A stretch of DNA of 20,908 nt from an uncultured Gammaproteobacteria bacterium. GTDB lineage: Bacteria > Pseudomonadota > Gammaproteobacteria > Steroidobacterales > GCA-2729495. The DNA lies in NCBI GenBank assembly GCA_937958785.1, contig CALGMY010000243.1:1-20908 (forward strand), given 5' to 3'. Below, one piece after another: positions 15,329-20,908 of the stretch. The position numbers and the translations under genes are program-made. Numbering within the stretch: the first letter of the stretch is position 1; the number at the start of each line of letters is the position of its first letter. The notes below the pieces were generated by a model, which saw nothing but the letters and a program-made list of their open reading frames with translations, ran no database searches and had not been told where the DNA came from.

Positions 15329-15379
15329 TTTGACACCGCCTCCGGGCGAATGAAAGACTGCCATCCGGGCCTTGTCAAA
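15329..15379. promoter_or_regulatory. Overlapping divergent promoters of the oxygenase cluster
   Basis: For the minus-strand operon, TTGACA (15378-15373, perfect -35) is followed after exactly 17 bp by TTTCAT (15355-15350, four of six -10 matches); transcription would begin near 15343, about 34 bases before the sulfotransferase ATG. For the plus-strand gene, a second perfect TTGACA lies at 15330-15335, with only weak -10 candidates (such as TGAAAG, 15351-15356). The two boxes form an inverted repeat, TTTGACA and TGTCAAA, with 37 bp between them, so the two polymerases would compete for the same 69-bp region. No regulator gene is adjacent. Confidence 0.6.
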
Positions 15380-16512
15380 TGCGCGCCATGCTCGATCCTG
15401 CCGACCTGCACGCCACCTGCCGGCCCTTCGCCGAGGCCCGCACGCTGCCGGCCGCCACCTACACGGACCCGGCCGTGCTGGCCCTCGAGTCCACGGGGAT
15501 CTTCGCCCGCACCTGGCTCTGCGCCGGCCGCGCCGCCGACATCCCGGCGGCGGGTGACTTCCTCACCCGGGAAATCGCGGGGGACGCCGTGCTCATCGTC
15601 CGGGGTGGGGACGGGGAGGTGCGGGCGTTCTTCAACGTGTGCCGCCACCGGGGGGCGCGGCTGGTGGACGAACCGGCCGGCACCGGCCTCGCCCGCATCC
15701 TCTGCCCCTACCACGCCTGGAGCTACGGCCTCGACGGCGCCCTGGCCAGGTTGCCGGGCGCCGATCCGGCGGGCCGCGGCGACCTCGGGCTCGTGCCCGT
15801 GAACGTGGGCATCCACGAGGGCTTCATCTTCGTGAACCTGGACCCGGGGGCGGCGCCCCTCGGCCTGCAGCTCGAGGACCTGCCGGACCTCCGGCGCTTC
15901 CAGCTGCCGGCCCTCCAGTGCGGCTGGCGGCGCACCTACGAGGTCGAGGCCAACTGGAAGCTGATCGTCGAGAACTACAGCGAGTGCTACCACTGCCCGG
16001 GCGCCCACCCGCAACTCGCCCGGATCTCCGACCTCATCAGCCGCAGCGACCGGCCCATGGAGACCGGCGGCTGCTACAACGGCGGCCCGATGCAGCTGAA
16101 AGCCGGCGTCGAGACCATGTCCCTCAGCGGCCGGCGCACCGTGCCGCTGATCCCCGGCCTCGGCCCGGACGATCATCGCTACGTCTACTACTACGTGATC
16201 TACCCGAACCTGCTGCTGAGTCCCCACCCGGACTACGTGCTGACCCACACCGCCTGGCCCCTGGCCGCGAACCGCACCCGGGTGGAGTGCGAGCTGCTCT
16301 TCACCGCCGAGGCCGTCGCGCGGCCCGGCTTCGATCCCGGCGACATGGCGGACTTCTGGGACCTCACCAACCGGCAGGACTGGGCCCTCTGCGAGCGCAC
16401 CCAGGCCGGCGCCCGCTCCCGCGGCTTCCGCCCGGGCCCCTACCAGCCCAGTGAGGACTGCGTGCACACCTTCGACCGGTGGTATGCCGAGCGCCTGGCC
16501 GCGCTGCTCTGA
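15379..16512 (+). CDS. Rieske oxygenase, carnitine/betaine oxygenase-like
   Basis: A 377-residue Rieske oxygenase component, the only plus-strand gene. The [2Fe-2S] ligands are C88-x-H90 (CRHRG) and C109-x2-H112 (CPYHAW). The iron site reads ENYSECYHCPGAH, with H205 and H210 and a bridging Glu at 202 instead of the usual Asp. A bridging Glu with this spacing is known from the carnitine oxygenase CntA and relatives acting on quaternary amines. A third iron ligand is likely the Asp in FWDLTNRQDW. The substrate is therefore plausibly a betaine or another methylated amine. The start may be the ATG at 15379 or at 15388; neither has a clear ribosome binding site. It is transcribed away from the operon at 7124-15309, sharing its promoter region. 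No reductase partner is present. Confidence 0.94.
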   Translation: MRAMLDPADLHATCRPFAEARTLPAATYTDPAVLALESTGIFARTWLCAGRAADIPAAGDFLTREIAGDAVLIVRGGDGEVRAFFNVCRHRGARLVDEPAGTGLARILCPYHAWSYGLDGALARLPGADPAGRGDLGLVPVNVGIHEGFIFVNLDPGAAPLGLQLEDLPDLRRFQLPALQCGWRRTYEVEANWKLIVENYSECYHCPGAHPQLARISDLISRSDRPMETGGCYNGGPMQLKAGVETMSLSGRRTVPLIPGLGPDDHRYVYYYVIYPNLLLSPHPDYVLTHTAWPLAANRTRVECELLFTAEAVARPGFDPGDMADFWDLTNRQDWALCERTQAGARSRGFRPGPYQPSEDCVHTFDRWYAERLAALL

Positions 16513-16514
16513 CT

Positions 16515-16546
16515 CCCGTAGGAGCGCCGACCGGCGCTCCTACGGG
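16515..16546. terminator. Perfect REP-like hairpin between convergent genes
   Basis: A perfect inverted repeat with 15-bp arms, CCCGTAGGAGCGCCG and its complement, and a 2-nt loop. It starts 3 bp after the stop of the plus-strand oxygenase. On the minus strand its head supplies the TAG stop (16542-16540) of the beta-helix gene. Both strands read GTAGGAGCG. No T-tract follows on either side, so it is a stem that could slow polymerase or protect 3' ends rather than a standard intrinsic terminator. Confidence 0.75.
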
Positions 16547-18549
16547 GCGAGGGCCGAGGGCCCGGGCGGGGCACCGAGCAGCGACCGGAACAGCGTCGTG
16601 TCCTGGGCGTTCACGGAACCATTGCAGTTGAGATCCGCGGCGTCGTAGTCGGGCAGCAGGCTGGACTGGCCGAGCCGCTGGCGGAAGAGCGTGGTGTCCT
16701 GGGCATTCACCTCGCCGTTGCCGCTGAGGTCCGCGTCGCAGCGGTTGCCGTAGCCGTCCCCGTCCGAGTCGCACTGGCTGGCATTGCCCAGCAGCACGCA
16801 GTTGTCGATGGCATCGGGCACGCCGTCGGCATCGCCATCGGGTGCCGGGCGCGGTCCGTAGACGGTCAGCGGCAGCCCGCGCTCCCAGGCGCCGAGGTCC
16901 GGGGCGGCCCCGGCGTAGCCGTCAGTGAGGCCTGGTATCACCTGGCCACCATCCACCGCAACGCTGCCCGGGGCGAGCAGCGGACTGACCGGTGCAACCT
17001 GGGTGGTGTGGTCCAGCCCCAGCACGACCGGCGCCACGAAGGGCTGCTGCTCCACGATCCGGCCGTGGGCCTCGTAGGGCGAATTCGCCGCCAGGTCCGC
17101 CAGGTTCGCCCAGGCGTCGTAGAAGACGAACACGCCGTCGGGCCACCAGCCGTTGCTGTCGATCGTCGCGTCGAAGAGCTCGGTGGTCACGTAGGCGGGC
17201 GCGGATACGCCGATCAGCAGGTTGTTGCGGAACTCGAAATTGGCGGCGTAGGCCGGGTCGCCGTCGGCCTGCAGGTAGCCGAGGGAAGGCCAGGCGTAGT
17301 CCTGGTTGTTGCCGATGCCGAGCGTGCGCACCGTGGTGTTGTTCAGGATGTAGAAGCCGGTGGGGTCGTTGTTCAGCTTGAACGGGCTGCGGGCCATGTT
17401 CACCAGCACGTTGCGGTAGACGTAGACCGGCCCGCCCCAGACGGGCTGGAAGCTGACGCCCATGGAGGCGTTGGTGACCCGGTTGCCGAAGGCCCGCACG
17501 TTGCGGTGGGCGTAGTCCAGCTCGATCCCGTCGTCGCCGGTCCAGAGCACCTCGTTGCCGTGGAAATCGATGGCTGCGTTGACGAGGCTGGTGTTCTGGT
17601 TGAGGCCGAGCGCGTCGCCGAAGCCCTGGATCCGGTTGTGGCACACCGTGTGCCCCTGGCCCGTCACGGCGATGCCCTCGGCGTTCTCGATGTTGTTGGC
17701 GAAGTCCGGCCAGACGCGCCGCCCCTCCAGCACGTTGTCGCAGATGTACAGGCCCCGGGTCGCGCCACCCCGCCCGTCGATCGCCCGGTTCACGTCGGTG
17801 ATGCGGATGCCGCGCACGACCACGCCGGTGGTGCCGTTCAGCCGCAGGCCCCAGTCGCTGCCCCGGACCGTGAGGTCCTCGAGCCGGGTGTGGTCGCCCG
17901 CCAGCGTAAAGCCGGTGCCCTGCCCCGCGGCGTTGATCACGACCGTGTCCCGGTCGGCCCCGCGGACCAGGATCGGGTCGGCGGCCGTGCCATCCCGGCT
18001 GAGCGTGAAGGCGCCGGTGTAGGTTCCCGGTGCCAGGGTGATCACGTCGCCGGGCCCGGCGTTGGCCAGCGCGGTGGCGAGCTGGCCGGCGGTACTGACG
18101 GCGACGGGCACCGGCGCGGCGGGCAGCGCCGCCGGAACGGCGGCCGTGGCCAGCGCGAGCGTCTGCACGCCGCCGCCGCCATCCGGATCGGTGACCGTCA
18201 CCTCCACCTCCCAGGCGGTGGCCGGCGGCAGGCCCAGCACGCTGCCCGCGAACTGGGCCACGGGGACCGGCAGGCCGAAGGCGCCCGGGGGCGACTCCGC
18301 ACTGATCTGGTCCGGGCGGACGCGGAGCAGCGGCATCCCCGCCTGCCAGTCCGGAGCGCCCAGGGGCCGGTAGCGGAGCGTCGCGACCGCGTCCCGGTCG
18401 TCGTCGCCACTGACCGGCAGGTACAGGCCCAGGCAGCAGGTGGTGGGCGGATCGGCGGCGAGACTGCCGGGCAGGATGGCATCGGCCGCGGGCAGCGCTG
18501 CCGGCCAGGCCAGCAGCAGCGCCAGGCCGCCGCGCACCGGGCCCCTCAT
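16540..18549 (-). CDS. Exported right-handed beta-helix protein with TSP3 and dockerin-like repeats
   Basis: A 669-residue secreted protein. Signal peptide about residues 1-22; a fibronectin-like segment about 35-135 (ATLRYRPLGAPDWQ, then AWEVEVTVTD); a right-handed parallel beta-helix from about 152 (LATALANAGPGDVITLAPGT, as at the start of polysaccharide lyase-type helices) to about 540. Residues 571-604 are calcium-binding thrombospondin type 3-like repeats (DGDADGVPD, CDSDGDGYGNRCD). Two dockerin-like calcium loops follow, DLSGNGEVNAQDTTLF and DLNCNGSVNAQDTTLF, each with a helix after it. It probably binds or cleaves polysaccharide outside the cell; no catalytic residues can be assigned. 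The ATG overlaps the stop of the DUF2231 gene (ATGA, 18546-18549), so translation is coupled. The TAG stop lies inside a REP-like hairpin. Confidence 0.9.
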   Translation of the reverse strand: MRGPVRGGLALLLAWPAALPAADAILPGSLAADPPTTCCLGLYLPVSGDDDRDAVATLRYRPLGAPDWQAGMPLLRVRPDQISAESPPGAFGLPVPVAQFAGSVLGLPPATAWEVEVTVTDPDGGGGVQTLALATAAVPAALPAAPVPVAVSTAGQLATALANAGPGDVITLAPGTYTGAFTLSRDGTAADPILVRGADRDTVVINAAGQGTGFTLAGDHTRLEDLTVRGSDWGLRLNGTTGVVVRGIRITDVNRAIDGRGGATRGLYICDNVLEGRRVWPDFANNIENAEGIAVTGQGHTVCHNRIQGFGDALGLNQNTSLVNAAIDFHGNEVLWTGDDGIELDYAHRNVRAFGNRVTNASMGVSFQPVWGGPVYVYRNVLVNMARSPFKLNNDPTGFYILNNTTVRTLGIGNNQDYAWPSLGYLQADGDPAYAANFEFRNNLLIGVSAPAYVTTELFDATIDSNGWWPDGVFVFYDAWANLADLAANSPYEAHGRIVEQQPFVAPVVLGLDHTTQVAPVSPLLAPGSVAVDGGQVIPGLTDGYAGAAPDLGAWERGLPLTVYGPRPAPDGDADGVPDAIDNCVLLGNASQCDSDGDGYGNRCDADLSGNGEVNAQDTTLFRQRLGQSSLLPDYDAADLNCNGSVNAQDTTLFRSLLGAPPGPSALAP

Positions 18550-19034
18550 CCCGGCCCGGCCAGCGAGCGCTCGTACTCGAAGCAGCGGGGCGCGTCGGCG
18601 GGGAAAGCGCCCGCGACACCGAGGCCCCGGTCGTAGGTCAGGCCCGTGCCGAGCGCGGCAGCGGTGCTGGCGGCGATGCCCACCAGCAGCAGCCAGGCGA
18701 GCAGCAGCGGCCCCGGCGCCCGGTGCCGGGTCCGCCACACCGCGATGGCGGCGATCAGGGACGACCACCAGGTCACGGCGCCCGAGCGCCGGTGGATGAC
18801 CGTCGCCGCCACGGCGTCGGCGTCGCACTGGGCCGCGATGTAGTCGACGAAGCCGGTGCCGATGGACACGAGCGCCAGCGGCGCGCCGATCCACAGGTTC
18901 CAGCGGGCGACGGTGCGCAGGCTGGCTGCCCAGGGCCGGGTGCCCGCCGCCGCGGCCACGAAGAACAGCAGCACGCTGGCGAGGAGCAGCGCGACCGGAA
19001 AGTGGACGACGTAGGGGTGCAGCTGGCTGGTCAT
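18546..19034 (-). CDS. DUF2231 membrane protein
   Basis: A 162-residue inner-membrane protein with four hydrophobic segments (about 8-30, 45-66, 86-97 and 107-130). It opens with the DUF2231 hallmark HPYVVHFPVALLL (H6 and H11), and a further His lies in VIHRRSG; conserved histidines in membrane helices suggest metal or heme binding, which is inference. The C-terminus after residue 130 is more polar, with one Cys. The ATG at 19034 fits the family start. It lies 13 bp after the phospholipase D-like gene and overlaps the beta-helix gene by 4 bp, so it sits in the middle of a four-gene unit. No biochemical function is established for the family. Confidence 0.88.
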   Translation of the reverse strand: MTSQLHPYVVHFPVALLLASVLLFFVAAAAGTRPWAASLRTVARWNLWIGAPLALVSIGTGFVDYIAAQCDADAVAATVIHRRSGAVTWWSSLIAAIAVWRTRHRAPGPLLLAWLLLVGIAASTAAALGTGLTYDRGLGVAGAFPADAPRCFEYERSLAGPG

Positions 19035-19047
19035 CGGGTCTCCCGGT

Positions 19048-20535
19048 CTAGAGCAGGGGCCGGATCGGCATGAACTGCCAGAAGCGCACGCGGCTGCGCT
19101 TGGCGAAGGAGGCGTGGCCGTCCGGGTCGTCGGTGGCCGCATTCCAGCTGTTGGCCGGCTCCATGTCGGTGATGATCGCCGCCGCCACTGCCCGGGCCTG
19201 GCCGGCGTCGTGGATGATCACGCCCACCTCGGTGTTCAGGTTCTCCGAGCGCGGGTCCAGGTTGTAGGTGCCGATGTACACGGCCTCCCCGTCCACCACC
19301 ATGGTCTTCGCGTGCAGCGCGAACACGGGGGCCTCGGCGCGCAACGCCGCGTAGCGCTGCATGACCTGCTCCTGGATGGCGGGATCCGGCCGGTACTCGT
19401 GGATCTCGAGGCCCATCTCCAGCAGCCGGCGCCGCTGGCTGCGGTAGCCGCTGAAGGCCTGCAGGTTGTCGGTGGACGCGAGGGAGTTGGTGCTGATGCG
19501 CACGCGCACGCCCCGGCTCCGGACCCGGGCGAACAGTTCCAGCGCCTGGTCCGAGAGCACCAGGTAGGGCGACTGGATGAGCACCTCCCGCCGGGCGCCG
19601 TCCAGCAGGGCAGCCAGTGCGGAGGTGGTGAGGCCGCCGCCACCGAGGCCGGTCCGGGCCACGTTCTTGCCCGGCAGGTCACTCACGAACTCCACCCGAC
19701 CCCAGACGATCTGCGCCGCCAGGGTGGCGAAGCCCGCGGGGATGTCGCGGATGGCCGCGCGGACCTCCGGCGCGAAGTTGGCGGGGTCCGCGGCATAGCG
19801 GCCGAGTTCCCGGTAGATGGCCTGGACCTCCGCGTCCGCCACGGTGACGTGCTTCTGCATGAGTCCGAGGCCGTCGTAGAGCTCCTCGACGGGCACGCTG
19901 ATGTCGCTGGCCCAGAACCGCTCGAAGCTGGCCTGCATGTCCCGGACGACGTCCCCGAGGACCAGGACGTCCCGGTCCCGGAAGTTGTACTCGTGGTCGT
20001 AGTCGTAGTACTCGTCGGCCATGTTGCGACCGCCGGTGATGGCGAGTTCGCCGTCGACGATGAAGGTCTTGTCGTGCATGCGCTGGTTGGCGCCGCGGAA
20101 GTCGGTGGCGATGTTCACCACGCGCTTCTGCACGGGCGTGCCCACCGAGTGCACCGGGTTGTAGATGCGGATGTCGATGCGGGGGTGCTTGGCGAGGGCC
20201 AGCAGGGTCTTGTCCGGCGCGTCGATCAGCAGGTCGTCGACGATCACGCGCACCCGCACGCCGCGTTCGGCAGCGCGCAGCAGGGCCTCGGCCGCCAGGG
20301 TGCCGATGTTGTCGGTGCTCCAGATGAAGTACTGGACCTCGATGCTGCGCCGGGCGTTGTCCACCAGCCAGGCCCGGGCCAGCAGGGACTGCTCGCCCCG
20401 GTCCAGCACGAAGGTGCCCGTCTGGCCCGGGTGGGCGGCCAGCTGGGCATCCACCGGCTGCCGGGGATCCGGCGCGGCGCCCTGCGCGGGCGCGATGCTG
20501 AGCCAGAGGAGCGCGGCGGCGGCGGCCCGGATCAT
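19048..20535 (-). CDS. Phospholipase D family protein, cardiolipin synthase C-like
   Basis: A 495-residue protein with two HKD motifs, the paired halves of one phosphatidyl-transfer active site: H154-x-K156-x4-D161 in HDKTFIVDGELAITGGRN, and H408-x-K410-x4-D415 in HAKTMVVDGEAVYIGTYNLD. The tail motif DPRSENLNTEVGV and the order of motifs resemble ClsC (YmdC), which makes cardiolipin from phosphatidylglycerol and phosphatidylethanolamine. The start at 20535 gives a signal-peptide-like N-terminus (MIRAAAAALLWLSIAPAQGA), placing the enzyme in the periplasm or as an anchored protein. A GTG at 20574 would overlap the upstream gene and put polar residues first. It follows the Sel1 gene by 14 bp. 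Other phospholipase D activities cannot be excluded. Confidence 0.93.
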   Translation of the reverse strand: MIRAAAAALLWLSIAPAQGAAPDPRQPVDAQLAAHPGQTGTFVLDRGEQSLLARAWLVDNARRSIEVQYFIWSTDNIGTLAAEALLRAAERGVRVRVIVDDLLIDAPDKTLLALAKHPRIDIRIYNPVHSVGTPVQKRVVNIATDFRGANQRMHDKTFIVDGELAITGGRNMADEYYDYDHEYNFRDRDVLVLGDVVRDMQASFERFWASDISVPVEELYDGLGLMQKHVTVADAEVQAIYRELGRYAADPANFAPEVRAAIRDIPAGFATLAAQIVWGRVEFVSDLPGKNVARTGLGGGGLTTSALAALLDGARREVLIQSPYLVLSDQALELFARVRSRGVRVRISTNSLASTDNLQAFSGYRSQRRRLLEMGLEIHEYRPDPAIQEQVMQRYAALRAEAPVFALHAKTMVVDGEAVYIGTYNLDPRSENLNTEVGVIIHDAGQARAVAAAIITDMEPANSWNAATDDPDGHASFAKRSRVRFWQFMPIRPLL

Positions 20536-20549
20536 CGGGGACACCGGCG

Positions 20550-20908
20550 TCAGGGCGGGTAGGTCGGCCGCCACTCGCTGGCGAGACGCTCCGCCCGCGC
20601 GAGGTCGCCGGGGAGCAGGCGGGTCGCGAGCTGGTCGCGGGCGCGGGCAGCGTCGGCATTGCCGGTGGCGGCGGCCAGGTTGAACCAGGCATGGGCCGCC
20701 ACCTCGTCCTTCGGTACGCCCTTGCCCGTCGCCGTGAGGTAGCCGAGGCCCGCCATGCCGGCGGCATAGCCCCGCTCGGCGGCCTGCCGGTACCAGCGGG
20801 CCGCGGTGGCGTAGTCGGCAGGCACGCCATCGCCGCGGGCATAGAGGTCGCCGAGGGCGGCCTGGGCGAGCCCGTAGCCCTGGTCCGCCGCCAGCCGGTA
20901 CCAGCGGG
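20550..20908 (-). CDS. Sel1-like repeat protein (5' end outside window)
   Basis: The C-terminal 118 residues or so of a Sel1-repeat protein; the frame is open to the window edge. Three helical repeats are visible: RWYRLAADQGYGLAQAALGD, ARWYRQAAERGYAAGMAGLG and an AHAWFNLAAATGNADAA unit, with the linker GDGVPADYATA between the first two. Sel1 repeats are alpha-alpha scaffolds for protein binding, often exported or membrane-linked. The protein ends ASEWRPTYPP. It is the most upstream gene seen of a unit continuing into the phospholipase D-like gene. Its function and N-terminus cannot be judged here. Confidence 0.88.
   Translation of the reverse strand, partial: RWYRLAADQGYGLAQAALGDLYARGDGVPADYATAARWYRQAAERGYAAGMAGLGYLTATGKGVPKDEVAAHAWFNLAAATGNADAARARDQLATRLLPGDLARAERLASEWRPTYPP

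Noticed and set aside
15336..15358. A strong plus-strand promoter for the second oxygenase.
   Set aside because: The -35 TTGACA is perfect, but no -10 with more than three matches lies at 15-18 bp, so only a weak or regulated promoter can be claimed.

Overview
This window is GC-rich DNA, probably from a Gammaproteobacterium, likely an environmental or uncultured lineage. The evidence is a PEP-CTERM protein with the VPxPAAVWLFGSALG-type tail, a YjgN-family protein paired with an M48 peptidase, a TonB-dependent receptor with a double-membrane lifestyle, and many short palindromes of the TGTAGGAGCGGCTTCAGCCG type that are common in gammaproteobacterial genomes. Fifteen protein genes are supported; fourteen are on the minus strand and one (15379-16512) is on the plus strand. 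No tRNA, rRNA, CRISPR array, transposase or integrase was found, and no gene-free gap exceeds about 130 bases.

Layout, left to right. (1) 78-2605, minus: DUF898/YjgN membrane protein followed by an M48 metallopeptidase whose GTG start overlaps the upstream stop by 4 bp. (2) 2678-3320, minus: a VapBC-type toxin-antitoxin pair (AbrB-fold antitoxin, PIN toxin) with a perfect 16-bp palindrome over its probable promoter. (3) 3431-5506, minus: a MoxR AAA ATPase and a CoxE-like VWA protein, separated and flanked by copies of a 12-mer palindromic element. (4) 5623-6378, minus: a secreted PEP-CTERM protein with a strong terminator. (5) 6504-7025, minus: a lysine/alanine-rich histone H1-like protein. 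(6) 7124-16512: the most interesting block, a five-gene minus-strand operon read from 15309 downwards (TPR-sulfotransferase, TonB-dependent receptor, APC permease, M20 peptidase, Rieske oxygenase) with a second, different Rieske oxygenase transcribed divergently from a 69-bp promoter region. (7) 16540 to the right edge, minus: Sel1-repeat protein (partial), phospholipase D/cardiolipin synthase-like protein, DUF2231 membrane protein and an exported beta-helix protein with calcium-binding and dockerin-like repeats, in one compact transcription unit.

Block 6 reads as a candidate uptake-and-degradation cluster: the outer-membrane receptor imports a ligand, the periplasmic M20 hydrolase could cleave an amide or peptide bond, the permease would carry the amino-acid-like product inward, and the two oxygenases would attack one or two fragments. 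The plus-strand oxygenase has the Glu-x2-His-x4-His metal site seen in carnitine/betaine oxygenases, pointing to a quaternary amine. The substrate and the role of the sulfotransferase are unknown, and no Rieske reductase is present.

A second notable pattern is that four unrelated genes (78-1535, 2678-3070, 3431-4615, 16540-18549) use the TAG inside the conserved head (GTAGGAGCG or a close variant) of a REP-like palindrome as their stop codon, so these elements sit exactly at gene ends.
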